Source: Hedera helix (taxonomy: Eukaryota; Streptophyta; Magnoliopsida; Apiales; Araliaceae). From it: 64,000 nt of DNA. Under the pieces are notes generated by a model. The model had not been told where the DNA came from, made no database searches, and saw only the letters and a program-made list of their open reading frames with translations. Both the position numbers and the translations under genes were made by a program. The stretch spans positions 39,508,664-39,572,663 of the forward strand of contig OX359286.1 in NCBI GenBank assembly GCA_947179155.2, written 5' to 3'. Positions 12,617 through 27,200 of this stretch are shown piece after piece (within the stretch, counting starts at the first letter, position 1; each line of letters starts with the position of its first letter).

Positions 12617-14563
12617 TCTATTAAACCCCTACAATCCAAACATGCCCTTGTGAATTTCTTGGAGACCCAGATGCTGAAACTGATTAGATTCCAAGAAAGT
12701 TCAATCTTTTTCCTGGAAAATGCAAGAATTTTGACTGAAAATGTATAGAAACGTTAAGAGCGACTGAATAGTGGAGGAAGCTAAACTGGGTCTTGAAAAA
12801 ACAAACAGGGGAAAATGAGAAGAGAGAGAGAGAGAGTTGGTTTGAGGGGGGTTTGCTGTTTAAAGATCACAGCCGTTGATTTGATTGAAATGGACGGTTG
12901 AATTTAAGTCGGGGATAGAGGTTTATGAAGGGATGTTACAAGGACACTCCAAAATTTGCTAACCGCACTGTGTCAATGCTGAATGTTTACATTGGTTAGA
13001 GTTACTGTCAAAAGCAAAAGAGGAAGTGGAAGTAAAAGTATGTGTTTGAATTTTTTGAATGCTGGTTGTAACGGTCAAAATATATCCACCGCAAAAGGTC
13101 AGTTATGAAGAACTCTGGGGTCCATTGTCTTTGGATATGGTAGTTCAAGCTGCATCGCAGCTGCATCATGTGTCACGAACACTGCAAAAGGGTACACAGA
13201 TCAGGTGGGCAATCAGCTAATGATCAGATTAATTTAAGGTCCAGATTAAGAGTGTTTAAGTAGTAGTTGTGGCAATCACATCTTCATTTTTCTTGCAATC
13301 GATATACATATACCTATAAAGAACCACTATAATTGATTCAAGAACTAGTCTATTGGTTAAAAACTTGGCTGTGTGTGGAACATGATCATTCATGTTGATT
13401 ATTATTAAAGTTCTAGATCTATATAAACAAATGCCTTAAAAGGGAGGAGAAGACTAAATCAGCCAAATGATGCGCACTCTATTGAAAAAAGTAAACCTAA
13501 AATAATCTCACTCTTAATTTTTTTTTTTTATCTTTGTGTAATTAAATAGAAAATTAATAAATTTAATAATGAGAACATAAATAACAAATAAACATCAACA
13601 AGTAAGACACGAAATTTAATATGAAAAATCCTTAAAGAAAAAAACGGATTAAATTCTGAATATCCACTATATCAAAATAATGTGCTTACAATTCCTTCAA
13701 AATTTTACGCTCTAAAATTTGAGGTTACACAATATACTGAGAGTATAAATTTACTTTTAATTAAATTAAAAAATCTAATTAATTTTATCACCATGAAATT
13801 AAGAATTAATTAAAACAATTAATTAATCAACACTGGTGATGGATCATGCACAAACTTGTCTCTCCTATTCCCGATTAACTTTAAAAATTCATTACAAATC
13901 CAAAAGAATTTCTGCAGCCCCACACGGATTATAGCTTCCCAATTCCTTTTGAATTCGGGATTCCAATTGGGCTACGCATGTATCCATACTTCTTTTCTTA
14001 TGCGGATAAAATACCACACATGAATTTGGATATCCTAACACACTCGAGCATGATGGTAATTGTTACATGGTTAATTTTTTATGTCAAATTTTAGCTTTAT
14101 GATGGTTTGGTTTTGTCCAATTAGCCCATCAATTATTTATATTCAACAAAATAGTGTCTAACATTCTGATAGTGTTACATAAATGAGATAATTAATATCC
14201 AATTTTGTCATCACTCTTTGAAAATCTTGAGTCAGCCATAAATTCTAACAAATATTAGGTATGCATTTAAAATTTCTTTTTTAAAATGGAGTTTTAGATT
14301 TATATTTTTAATTTTAAAAAATGAAGGAGTATGTTAGTCGATATCATATATGATATATGATATATGTGTGTTACTCGGTGGACTATCTCCACCCGTTTCA
14401 AATAACTGATATGAGACTATCCCGACCCGTGTGATTGATTTAGTTTAGGTTTGAAACGAAACCCTATAAACCTCAAATAAGCTGCCCTGTGGTCCCTTCT
14501 TTTCCCAACCACTGTTGGACTCGACCAAAGTAGGCAACCAGAGAGCAAATCGTGGAGGCGGCC
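12617..14563. other. Divergent intergenic region between kinesin and RNA helicase genes
   Basis: The kinesin 5' leader occupies the left (a GA repeat lies at 12822-12836). The middle (13,450-14,350) is strongly AT-rich and repetitive in appearance, with no coding signal and no clear ends. The last 100 bases lead into the helicase start. Both genes fire outward from this 1.9-kb region. Confidence 0.5.
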
Positions 14564-17500
14564 ATGGTTAACACTGAAAAAAGTCCTAACCCTGACCCCA
14601 AAATGGACGAAGAAACTATGAAAAAGAAACGAAAGAGGAAGAGGGATAAGAGCAAGAAGGATAAAGCAGCATCAGCAGCAAAGATAGCTCAGCTGGAAGA
14701 AGAAAAAGTTGAAGTGAGTGAAAATGAAGAGAATGGTCTTGAAGAAGATGATGAGTTGAAGAGAGAGAGAGAGGAAGAAAATGGTTTTGGAATGAGAGAG
14801 AAAGAGGATGAAGAGGAGAACAAGAGTAAGAAGAAGAAGAGGGTGAAGAAGAGTGGGAGTGGGATTATGAGTACGGTGACGTTTGAGTCGATGAATTTAT
14901 CTGAACCCACCATGAAAGCTATTAAAGATATGGGTTTTCAATACACTACTGAGGTATGAAAGATAAAAAGACTATAGCTTCATCTGTTTTTGTTTATATT
15001 CTTTTGGTTTACAGTCAATTTGTCACAATTGGACAGCTAAGATATATTATTTTTAAAAATTAGTTTCTTCATTTGTTCTATATAAAGAGTCACATTTGCA
15101 AGATTTACAGATTTTAGGGATATATTTTTTTCATGTTTAACCCTGAATCTACCAAGTGTTTAGCTTATTAGCGATGATATGATAACGCGTAATTATGATA
15201 TAAATTTGAAGACATTGTGTCGTTTTGTTCTACCAACAAAAGAAATGATTTTTTTTGGAACCAAAAAAATGACAAATGGGACTATTTTTGTGGTACTGAG
15301 TGAGTATATATTTTTTATTAAACAAGTGGTAGGAGGTAATATTGAATAGTAGGGTTTCATTTTGTCACCGGATTTGTAGTCTGGTGCAAATCTTTTGTAC
15401 CAAAATCAGGATAAGGTCTTAGTAAAGGATCACAAGTGTTAATTTGATGTGAATATTTTGTAACCGATACTCTATAACAGGAATGAATGCCCAACTTTAT
15501 AAAATCACAAGTGTTCATTTCTCATGAATATTAATCAGAAGTTCATGGAATTAAATTACAAAAGTAGTGCTTTCAATATGATAGAAGTAAAAATTTTAAC
15601 AGGGATACATACCATCATTAAGCAGCTACATTGTGCAAAGCCATGCCAGATGTACAGTCTGCTTCAGCCTTTAGAATCTATCCCTCTAACACCCCCCCCC
15701 CCCCTCTCAAAATTGGACAAGTTTTTAGTAATCCCTGCGGGCACGTATCAGCAATGAGTCAGTGATCTGTTAAAAATTTGCATAATGTCTGTACTTGCTT
15801 AGTTTGTTGTCATTTGGTTTGTTTCATTCTTCGCTTGTTGAATGTCTGTTTGTTTATACTTCTACAGCAAGTAGTATTTCTAGTTAATTTAGGTATTCAT
15901 ATGACCTAATTGTTTTCTGCGCAAAGACTTGCAACCTTTATTAATCTATACAACGCAGATACAAGCCAGATCTATTCCTCTTCTTATAGAAGGCAAAGAT
16001 GTACTTGGGGCGGCAAGGACAGGTTCTGGGAAGACTCTTGCTTTTCTGGTACCAGCAGTTGAGTTGTTGTATCAACTTCACTTTGCTCCTCGGAATGGGA
16101 CTGGTGTTATTGTTATATGCCCGACAAGGGAACTTGCTATACAGGTATACATCTAAGTATCTAATTTAAAGTGAGAGTAAAATTTTATAAAAACTATGAA
16201 TTTGAAGAAAAATTCAATTTCCCATTAACCTCCTAACTTAATCTAAATCATAATATTGATATTAACTGGAGGTTTAACAATTCAACAGAGAGCAAGGTTG
16301 TAGATTACATCTCTTCTAAGTATATTTTAGAGGGAAAATTTTTCATTTTGGGACGCTGAAAGGAAAATGTTCCTCGCATATATGAATGGAGGTAGGACAA
16401 GTACCAGAGCTGCCTGCTAATAAATTAATCACCACTTGCAGGTCTTTTTGTGTGGCTTAGTTGTTGCCAAAGAAACAAAATGGGAATGATATATGCATGC
16501 TTTGTACCTCTAGTATATTTTTCTATTATTGGAAAAGGAAATCTACGTACCTCTAGTATATTTTTTTATTATTGGAAAAGGAAATCTACGTGGGTGTTCG
16601 GTTTCACATTTACATGTTTGAGTTCTTGCATCACTTAGAAACATTAACCATTTTAACTCAGTTAGTCTTAATAATGTTTGATGTACTTTCATTTAAATTT
16701 TAGTATTCAGAATGGCATTCTTAAATATAATTACTGAACCTGCCTGACCAATCTCCTGTTGAAATCATTCAGACACATGCAGTTGCAAAGGAGCTTCTCA
16801 AGTATCACTCGCAGACTCATGGATTAGTTATTGGCGGTTCGGCACGAAGGAGTGAGGCAGAACGCCTAGCTAAAGGAGTAAATATACTGGTAGCAACCCC
16901 TGGTCGGCTCCTTGATCATCTTCAAAACACCAAGGGGTTCATATACAACCGTCTAAAGGTATCTTTGATGTCCATCTCACCATCCTTACTTTCATCGTGA
17001 CTGAACCTTTGATGAGCATTGGTTTATCAACCCACTTTCAAAGTTTTCTTATTGCATTTTTTAACTCTACTCCCATCCGCCCTTTGATTTTTGTGTATTA
17101 TGGGATAATAACGTTCAAAAATCTTCTTAAAAAGGATATATTACCTTTTTCTTTTTTTGTCCTCTTTTCTCTTTATCTTTGAGAATAACAATGAGACAAG
17201 ATCAATGTTTAATTTGAAAAGCCCATGGGACTTTATTTATTTTGGCAGAATACCATTTGAGAAACCATGTCCTAAAAACATAGATATATTGTTTTATTTT
17301 TTTGATAATCTTTACTTCTTACTTTAGAAAATAACTGTGCAAATAGATATTTAAATTGAGAGAGTCTGTTCTTGTATGTTTAATCATGCTCTTTTAAGAA
17401 ATAAACTTTAAGATGATAGATTAGTTAAAAAGAAGAAAATGTAGAGTATCATGGTTACAAATACTCGCACGGGCTAAATCTTTAGTTGAGTTTTCCAGAA

Positions 17501-20500
17501 AGAAGAAACAAAATATTAACTAGGATATCACCTACACTACTGCTTATAGTGATATAATGAGGATACCATCTTTGATGTCTACACTACCCCTCACCCCGTT
17601 GAGGTGGGCTTTGATCACTACTATAATCACTACAGTTTAGGCAAATTGTTATTGCTGCATAGCTAGCAAAATTATATTGCCCTTCAATTTATTAGTAATT
17701 TTTAGTTTGGTCACTCCTGAAAGTTCTAACTGCACCAACTGCTTTCAATTAGGGAAAATTTCAAGCACATGCCTCACTACTAATTATATTTTTAAAATAG
17801 ATGTTCAACGGCCAGTCATATTGATTACTCCGATTTTTAATCAAATCTTGAATTTGTAGTGTTTGACGATCGATGAAGCTGACAGGATATTGGAAGCGAA
17901 CTTTGAAGAAGAAATGAAGCAAATTATCAAAATTTTACCCAAGGTATAACTTCCTTGCTGATAAATTTGAATATAGTGAAAGAAGATGGGAAGTAGAAGC
18001 AGTGAAGCACATGTTATACAATTGTTTTTCCTTAAATACTTCGTATTCAGTAAAATCATGGCCCTCACTCCCTGCCTTTTCTTGATAAGCTTGCTGAGCA
18101 CTCTCAATTTGAGGTGTTATGTTTCAATGTCCTTGAACAAAACAGATCATGTGTGTTAATGTCTGGCTTATCTATTTGAATGAGGTTTAAACTTCCCTTC
18201 TGTTAAAAATAAATGGGAGCCATATCTTAAATATGTCTGCAAAATTATTTACTGTTAATTTAGCCATACTGGTTGTATGGATCTGGTCATAATGTTTATG
18301 GCATTGCTTTGCCATAAAGTTGAGAAGCATCACCGTGCAGGTGTGTACGTGATGCATATGTGCATGTGCCTTGTGTGGTCATTATAGGGAATGGGATAAA
18401 AGGTGTAATGGGAAGATCATTGAAAATGGAAACTCATGTTTCTATTGGAAGTTGATTTGTGAGAAGGATGACAGTTAATAGCTGACATGCAGTACATAGA
18501 GATTACTATATAATTTGTATTTTTGTATTTAAACTTACACGGATAATATTGGTCATTTCGTATTTTTGATGTCTCAAGTCCTAACAATAAAAGTAGGAGG
18601 GAGGCTTCTCTTTGTATTACAGTTTATATAACTCTACTTAGGATATTTGTTACGTGGTTGTATTTCACTCTGCGGCTTTAGTAATGTTGCTTTGCTAGTA
18701 TTTGGAACTATATACAAGTATCTATTAGTATCATGTGTTGAATAATGAACAAATTTGTTACTTGATGTGCAGGAGAGGCAAGCAGCTCTTTTTTCTGCTA
18801 CTCAGACCAAGAAGGTTTGCGAAACTCAAATCAAATACTTGTTATTAAATTTTCTACCTGGGTTCTAAACATAAATATTTGTTTTTAATTGAAATATTTG
18901 GTGTGAAAATCAAATTATTTTTTTGTTAAATATTTCAATCATGACTTAATTAGTTCTATTATTATCTGAACGACTTAGTTGATTTGAATCATTCTTGTTC
19001 TTTGCCAGGTTGCAGATCTTGCACGCTTATCCTTGAAAGATCCTGTCTACGTTGGCGTAGATGATGAGAGGAAGAGGGTAAAGAAACAGTGAAAATAACT
19101 TTTTATATCAATTAAACTGTAATTCAATTCCCATATGACATCATTTGATGCACTGCAGGTCACTAATGAAGGCTTGGAGCAAGGGTACTGTGTTGTGCCA
19201 TGTGCCAAGAGATTTATTCTTCTCTATTCCTTTCTAAAGCGGCATCAATCACAGAAAGTGATGGTCTTCTTCTCTTCAGTTAACTCGGTAAAATTTCACT
19301 CGGAACTACTAAAGTACATTCACATGGATTGCTTTGACATTCATGGGCAGCAAAAGCAGCAGAAAAGAACCTCTACCTTCTTCGATTACTGTAAAGCAGA
19401 AAAAGGCATATTGTTATGTACTGATGTTGCTGCTCGCGGCCTTGATATTCCTTCTGTGGTATGCTTTTCTTGTTTTCTGCTTGATAGTCTTAAATTTTGC
19501 AAGCATCACGGTTTCGAACTTTCATGAATTAATAGGTATTCAATTAGGAGTGAAAACTTAAGTGTCAAATATAAGATTTGTAACATATCATCGTACTTTG
19601 ACATGAACACAGTCGAACTTATGGTGCTTGTCAAAATCACCTCTGTCCATTTCAATTCTAGTCTAGAAGTATCCAAACAATTGGATTAATATATATGTAA
19701 TATTATACTCCTTCTGTCCAATCGGCTAAGAAATATAGCCATGCTGCTATTTGTCTAGTTTTGAGGAAATTAACTTTATCATTTTTAAATAGAATATTTG
19801 ATTAACATAAACATACCTTACCTGACCTGAACCCTATTGGGTTTTCAGCTTACTTCCAAACCCATCTCATTAGGGTTGGGGCCAGGCCCCACTAGTCAGG
19901 GAGGCGGGAATTACCATGCTTAAGTTTAAGAATAAAGATCTTGAAGGCGAGAAGTCATAAATTAAGACAGAATTTGGTTTCGGGATTTTACATGGTACCA
20001 CAAGTCACACTGCCAGATTGTACGTTTCATGATTCCTTCAAATGAGAGATTCAAATAGGTTACTTACATTATGGGGTTTTATTGACCAATCTGTATAGAA
20101 TTGTGATTGTGTATAATAAAAAATCATTGGTAGGTATTAAATCAAATTGAATTGGAAGGTTTGAATATCTCAGAGCCTTTACATGATCTTTGTTTACTAT
20201 TGATGCTGGCATCTTTCTATGTACCGTGTAACCGTGGTCTGCAATATGCTGAATTATTTTTCAAAATTTTCAAGTTTAAGTTTATTATGTGTGTGTGTGT
20301 GTATTATATGATTTAAAGAAATTATATGAATAGAAAAAAGGAATACTTACAGTCGTTAGAAGTTAGAACAGTTATGAATAATTGTAGGAACAAGACCACT
20401 TACATTTACTCTAGAGGATGCATCATCAGAGGTAATTGATGTTAATTAATTTTTTCTTTGGTTGTAGGACTGGATTATACAGTATGATCCCCCTGATGAT

Positions 20501-22218
20501 CCCAAGGTGCTCACCTGTATTTCTTGTTTAAGTTTTTTATATTACCTAGTGTTCTTGTTCTTGTTTGACCTTTGGGTAACTATTTCAGGAATATGTTCAT
20601 AGAGTTGGTCGAACAGCCCGTGGGGAAGGTTCAAAAGGAAATGCCCTGCTTTTCCTGACACCAGACGAGTTGCAGTTTCTCGGCCATCTTAAGGTCTGGC
20701 ATATACTCGTAGCCAAGTAATCCTTTTATAGCTGAACAAATAAGTAGATGAACAATAATGAATTACTATCTCAAACTGGAAATGAGAGTCCTTTTTCTGC
20801 TGATGTTTTTAGTGGAATAAATGTTTTCATAGAGCAGACCTAACAATTTTCTGCAACATTTTTTTCTATTAATTAATTATACTTAAAAGTTTAATATAAA
20901 ACTAAAATAAATGCACTTTGTACAAACCTTAATGACGAAAGAAGTAGGGCTTTCTTTTCTATATATAAAACAACAGATAGGAAGTAGTCGTGATAAGTAG
21001 CATCCCACCTTAACAGACTAATGAATTTAATATGACTCCTATAAATGCATTATATAAAGAAATTAGGTGCTTCTAAAGACGGGTACTTTTAAACTCATGG
21101 ACAAGTCATTAGCTTGTTTAATAAACATGCTCAATTATTATTCTTAGATAGAGATTATGTTCAAATGTCAGGAAGCTAAAGTCCCTGTTAAAGAGTATGA
21201 ATTTCCTGAAAAGAAGCTGGCAAATGTGCAGTCTCACCTGGTACCTTCCATCTTTAGCATACAACATTCAGTATTGTTTTGCTTTTATTATTATTGGCTA
21301 CTTCTAGGCACCTTAAGGTTATAACGTCAATTGATGCAGGAAAAGTTGGTAGCCAACAACTATTATTTGAACAAGTCTGCTAAAGAAGCATATAGAGCAT
21401 ATGTATTGGCTTACAATTCGCATTCTAGCAAGGATATCTTTAATGTTCACCGCCTCGATTTGCAGGTGCTTACCGTTCCGCTTACCTTATAATGCAATAC
21501 AATGTTTGATAATTTTGTCCTGTTTTAACATGTAGCAAAAATAGTGAAGTATGGAACAAGAAGGGGTGGGAGGGGGGGAGATTGGGTACCTTCTGCTGTT
21601 GCTTATATATACATATATGTGCGTGTGTATGTACATATATGAAATATTGAGTATATATACCCATAGTAATTTAGCAGTCGGAAAATATAATGAAATACAA
21701 AATTTTAATTGCAAGAACCATTGGTCACAGTTAATTCTGCTGGCAATATTTTGAATATGAAGGTGAAGCTCTACAATAATATTGCTTCGTGTAAGCAATA
21801 TCTGGATGATAGAAGTATGTTTTTATTGCTGGACTATTTGCAAGTAGGATATGCTGCAAACATTCTGAAATGATCAGTCTGTGTATTGCCTGTTTTATAA
21901 TTCAAGTTTATATAATACTATACTTGGGCAAGCAGGAAGTCCTTGAGAACCGTGAATTTTGAGTGCTGAAAATTTGGTGGATTTAATTTCAATTTCTTAA
22001 ATATGTATATGATGATTTCATTGTTGTTACAGGCTAATGACCAATTGATTTACCTTGGTTCTCTACAGGCTGTGGCGGCTTCATTTTGCTTTGCTAACCC
22101 TCCAAAGGTTAATCTAAGCATAGACAGCAGTGCATCCAAGTTCAGGAAGAAAACACGTAAAGATGAACGAAGCCGTCATGGATTTAGTAAGAGCAATCCT
22201 TACGGGAAGAATGGTTAA
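14564..22218 (+). CDS. RH51: DEAD-box ATP-dependent RNA helicase, RH51/Has1/DDX18 type
   Basis: Twelve exons join in frame to 581 residues: 14564-14953, 15959-16144, 16773-16958, 17860-17943, 18773-18814, 19009-19077, 19159-19458, 20468-20506, 20589-20693, 21172-21240, 21340-21465 and 22069-22218. The first 95 residues are a Lys/Glu-rich nucleolar-type extension. The helicase core shows the Q-motif region (DMGFQYTTEIQARSIPLL), AARTGSGKT (148-156), PTRELA (185-190), ATPGR (233-237), DEAD (259-262), SAT (290-292), ARGLD (411-415) and HRVGRTAR (436-443). The C-terminus (KEAYRAYVLAYNSHSSKDIF, then ASFCFANPPKV) and basic tail match Has1/DDX18, which works in nucleolar 60S ribosome assembly. Motif I is followed by LGAARTG-type residues as in the family, and no key residue is missing. 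The ATG at 14564 was chosen as the first in the frame. Exon 12 has a second in-frame acceptor 36 bases upstream (22033). Confidence 0.95.
15066..15304. mobile_element. Stowaway-like MITE in helicase intron 1
   Basis: The left end reads CTTCATTTGTTCTATATAAA with GAGTCACATTTG inside it; the right end, reverse complemented, reads CTCACTCAGTACCACAAAAA with TAGTCCCATTTG. The same terminal pattern recurs at 47635-47884. There is no coding capacity. Exact ends are uncertain because the repeats are diverged. Confidence 0.55.
15692..15704. repeat. Poly-C tract (13 C) in helicase intron 1
   Basis: A run of 13 consecutive C, one of four long G/C homopolymers in the window. Confidence 0.9.
16504..16589. 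repeat. Tandem duplication of 43 bases in helicase intron 2
   Basis: The unit starting GTACCTCTAGTATATTTTT occurs at 16504 and 16547, differing by one base. Confidence 0.9.
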
Positions 22219-23338
22219 GTTGATTGATGACAACCATTCGTAAAGTTGATAATGACAATTATGGGGAGAAAGCAAAAATTTGATAGTAATTGCTAGCAAG
22301 ATCAGCGGAAGCTAAACTGCCGTGCCAATTTTGCATTGTTGTGTTTTAGTAGTCACAATTTTCTTTGTCAAGCATATAGTTTATGTTGTGCAATGTAGTC
22401 CCCTTTTTTACCCCCAGCACAAGGAAATCAATCCTGTTGTTCAATGTAGTACCAAGAATTGAGAGTAGTTCATGTTTTACTTGCAGCAGGCAGGCAGGCC
22501 TATTTATTTTTGAGAAATACATGGAAGTCATTCTTGTTATTCTTATATATAGCTTTTGGTCTGTAGGGTGTATTAAAATCATTTTTGTTGGCCAGAATTT
22601 TTGAATAATTCCCAAATTTACAAGTGCTCTCCTAATCCGTTACACATAAAATTGAAGTCTTGCCAAGTATAAAGTTAGCTACACTTTTGCAAATAATTAA
22701 TTTTTTTCACAAGTGATATTATTTACTGTAGAATGTTTTTTCTCAGTGCACTATATACTATGCCCTTATAAAGATAATTGATTATATCTACTACGTGTAA
22801 TACGTTTAGTAGATATTTATTAAATGTTTACATAGGTATTATAATAATTAATATGTAATTGATATTTATCCTCTCCCTGTTCATTGTCTTTTGTGGTAAA
22901 TTTGTAAAATTTATAATTAATACAAATTTATTTAATTTTAATATAAATAAATATAATTATTGTTTATTAGTTAAAAAGTATTAATAATTATAATATTTGT
23001 TGGTTGCAAAGGTTTATTGAAATTATATAAATTTTGCATTTTAGAAATTATAAAATGACTAAAAAAAATTAAATTGTATCTTTAGTTTTGGAACCAACAA
23101 CTACTCCATTAATTTTACCATTTGATTGCTTATCTGAAGTTCAATCGTTAAGAGGCGTTTCGTGAAACACCCAACTATGTCGTCTGCATTAGCAGTAGTG
23201 GGACCAAAATCCAGAGGGACCGTAGCAAACTTCTTCAGTTTCTGGTGGAGCCTTGCAATGCAATGCAAGCTTCTCTCTATTTGCTACACAACTCGCTCTC
23301 ACTTAATGATCTTTCGGCATCTTCAAAATATGGCCCCG

Positions 23339-23373
<35 letters not shown>

Positions 23374-24082
23374 GTTAATGATGGAAACACTGGGGGATGT
23401 ATGGAAAAGTATTTGGCACATTTTGTAGCTTTGACTTCTCCTAAAATTCTTTAATTTTTACTGGGAATTTTGCAATTTTCTTTATGTGTAGTTCGCTAAT
23501 TCATTCTAAAGAAATGTGCTATTTTCTTCTCGGTTCATCTGGATTTATTTTCGGTCTAAGAGAGTTATTTTGTTCATCTTTGTTCTAGTAAATGATGCAA
23601 TAATTTGTGCAACGAGAGGTTGGCCTTTAAACTCAAAATTCTTTTAATTTAATCAATACAACACAACGATAAATTATATAAAATTAAAACAATACTTATT
23701 GTAAATTTTATTGTTTTATAATTTTTAATGAATTATCTTAATTTTAAATTTAAAAATGTCTTAAATTAAATTTTAAAAGTCAATAATAATTTTATAATTT
23801 AGAACGGAAAAATGAGTACTATGTAGATTGATGAATTGTGAAATATAGAAAGGATGCAAAAATTGGAGTGCAAGTAGATTATGAATTTAGATGGACTATA
23901 AAGCTGCTGCTTCTACTTTTCCTAATTAAGAAGTAGCATTTGCTTAATCGATTAGAGAACATAAAAGATGAATAAATTGAGCCAAAAAAGAAGTCAACAT
24001 GAGAAGTTCAATACAGCACAACAAATTCTAATGTCACCATAAATAAAGGACCATAAATAAACCAAGTCGATGATCCAAGATC
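22219..24082. other. Convergent 3' region between helicase and Asterix genes
   Basis: The helicase 3' UTR lies on the left and the Asterix 3' UTR (minus) on the right. The middle is AT-rich with no gene, except for a 31-G homopolymer at 23342-23372 flanked by ordinary sequence. Confidence 0.5.
23342..23372. repeat. Poly-G tract (31 G)
   Basis: A run of 31 consecutive G, preceded by CCCCGGGA. It would readily form G-quadruplexes, and its length in the assembly may be unreliable. Confidence 0.9.
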
Positions 24083-24236
24083 TTAACTTTGGGTGCCAGG
24101 TCGAGGAGGCCCAAAGTAGTTTGTCACAATTCCCATTATAGCAAACCTGGTTTTGAAACAAAAAAAAGAGTGGAAAGATAAATGAGAAAAAAAAAAAGAA
24201 AAAAAAGGGCAATAAGAAACGTGGGGGTGGGGGGAT

Positions 24237-24273
<37 letters not shown>

Positions 24274-27200
24274 AGTAAAGATGTAACACAAGGTCATATA
24301 ACTATTTTTAAGATGTTGCTATTAACTAAGAGCAACCCATCAAAACTCAGAAGATCCATCATTCCATGAAATGCAAAAATGTATAGCAAGTATTAGCAGA
24401 ATTTGCTAGCACAAATCCCCTTTCTATACAACAACAGTTCCAGCATACTCTGATGCTTTTATCTGCCATAATCAATCAACAATTGAATTGGTTGTAAATG
24501 AAACAAAGAATGTCTATTTATTAAGATAAATTTAGTTTGATTAGTTAAAAAGACCTTTCATCTTAATAGCTATTGGTATTTCAAAAGTACTCTTTTAAAG
24601 TCCAGGAGAAGATGCATCTGGGTTGACATGGTGTGAGATAAATACTATTCATGCAGCTCAGCAGCACTCCTGTGAAAATGGCAGGATATATTGCATCAAG
24701 TTCAAGTGATTAATTAATCTTAGCATGCTCTAATCAGTCGTCTGACAAACCTGGTCGGTAGACCTACCAAAACGGACAGTGAGACCTTCTACTACCAACC
24801 ACAATTTTAGTAACTGAATTAGAGGAAACCAGAGCGTTAGGTTCAAGGAAGCCTAGATCCTGTTGTTGGTGTGGAGAATCAGGCTCTCCAGTTACGAGAT
24901 TGGAGTACCATTCTCAGAAATGATTATATTTCCATCAGTCCACTTTGTTTTTTGATTCAAGGTCCATCTTTTGGATCTCTTGGCATTTTTCCATTTCATG
25001 ATAAAATAGAGGTGTACTCTCAGCTATCCATGACAAGGAAGTACCCTATTTTTGGAGGGAATGACTAAGAATTGAACTGTATCGGCTCTGAAACGCACCT
25101 AAATCTCGTCGCCCTTGAATTCATCCATTTACATATGGATACTGTTTGTGCTCTACAAAGGGATGGACAGAACAAAATATCTAACATTATGTTAAGCCTT
25201 ATAAATCACCAGTGCAGCCGCCAATGTGCTGAGAACCCAAATGGGTAGTAGCTATTAGTCACACAATATATTTATTTAGGTAATCTTTAGACGTATTGTT
25301 CCACTTCCCAGTTACCCACAACGATGAACCACTAAGACTTTAATTCAGTTTTCCAGAAAGATTGTTTGTAGAATCTGTCCAACCAGGGTTATTATAGGGA
25401 AGTAATTAGAATAATAGTTTTTAGAAACATATGCATGTGAAGTCAGTTACTACTTCAAGTGCATTTTACTTCTTTAGAAATGCTATTGTAAGATACTAGA
25501 GCTCTATATATTTGAAATGATGTAACCAGTTTATTATGCTGTGTATTAGAATGAAAACTGAGAGCACGCATTTTATGATGCTACTCCCTTAAACACCTTC
25601 CTCACCTCCCTTCTTCCTTTTTCTGCTCCCTTCTTCCCCCAAGTTCTGCAACTGAAATTTCTTTCTTTCTAAATATATCTATCAAATCTGTTAGGGTCTC
25701 TTAAGGTCCTAACAATCTGTCCCTTTGGAGGAAAACTGAGGATAACCAGGAACCAAGACAAAAAGGTATTAATAGGGACCCTCTCTCTAAGTAGCTAGAG
25801 AAAGGGGATAGACACTATGATCAGGAGGGAGCCCTTAAGCATCTTAAGTTGGCATTTTCCAACTACAATGAAGGAGATGAGGCTGAAGGTTGGTTAAGAG
25901 ATTGTGATGAATACTTTGGCATTTAACAGTTGCAAGAGAACAAGAAGGTGGCTATTGCTGCTATGCATCTACAAGGGGCTCCTAAATTATAGTACAAGGC
26001 ATACAAATCAGGAAAGGAGGTCATCACGTGGGAAGAATTTAAGGACTTCATTTCTAGGTTTACTGAGCTAAACCTAAGAAGCACTTATGAGCAGTTGAAG
26101 CTACTATGTCAAGAGAGTGATGTCAGTACTTGTTATGACCAGTTTGAAAAGTACAGAGGTAGAATGTTGGACAAAATTCCTCAATTAACTGAGGAATTTT
26201 TTGTGGAGAACTTCATTAGAGGTCTTCAAGGCTACCTTCAGTCCATGGTTAAACCATTGGAACCCACTACATTGGTGCAGGCATACAAGAAAACCAAGGG
26301 GTATAAGACCCCTGCATCTCAAACAACTACCATCAATCACCAAAAATCTAACCAAAACACCACCTATGCAGCCTCTAAACCCCTCTATAACAGCCCACTT
26401 CCTCTTAAACCAACCCACTCCTACCCACTCCTACAACACTTAGAACCAGACCCCATTACCCACAAACTTTAAACACACCCCACCTACCATTTTTGCCAAA
26501 ACAGCCTCTCAAAGGGATGAAAGGAAAGCCAAAGGGCTCTGTTATTACTATGATGAAAAATTCATAGCAGGACATCAATGCAAAAATCCCAGGTCATTTA
26601 TGATAGTTGGCGAAGACTCAAATTGTGCAGATTATGATGGAGCTCCCATATTTGATGAAGAGGTAGCAATCAGTGAAGACAATCAGGACCTGGAAAAAAT
26701 GAGTACTAGAGAACATGGAAGTATCCATTCATGCGATGGAAGGGCAACCTAATCCTCAAACTCTCATGTTTGACGGACATGGGGGTAGAAGAACTTTCAC
26801 CATCTTAATAGATGGGGGGGGGGGGGGGTACCAATAATTTTCTGGACCCAAAGGCTGCAAAATTCCTGGGAAGTGACTTAGAGCCCATGAGTCCCATGAA
26901 TGTAACAGTAGCTAATGGTGAAAGTTGACTAGTACCTATCAGTGCAAAATTTTCAAATGGGAGATGGGGGAGGATTCTATTTTTAGGATACTGTGTGAAT
27001 CCTTCCTCTTGGTGGTTGTGATATGGTTTTGGGAGTGCAGTTGCTGAAGAAACTGGGACCAACTACTTTTGATTATGAAGAAATGGCAATCAGTATTGTG
27101 TACGAATCAGAAGTAGTCAAGTTACAAGGGAAAAATAAGCAAGAAACACCTACCTTAAAGATGATCTCAGAAGATGGGTTGGCTAAGCACTTGGAGCAAC

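Noticed and set aside
23162..23454. Short plus-strand frames across the poly-G run (glycine-rich peptides)
   Set aside because: They depend on translating a homopolymer; no splice context or homology.
25270..25700. 5' LTR of the decayed gypsy element
   Set aside because: The AT-rich stretch resembles an LTR in composition, but I found no matching copy downstream, no TG...CA limits and no primer-binding site.
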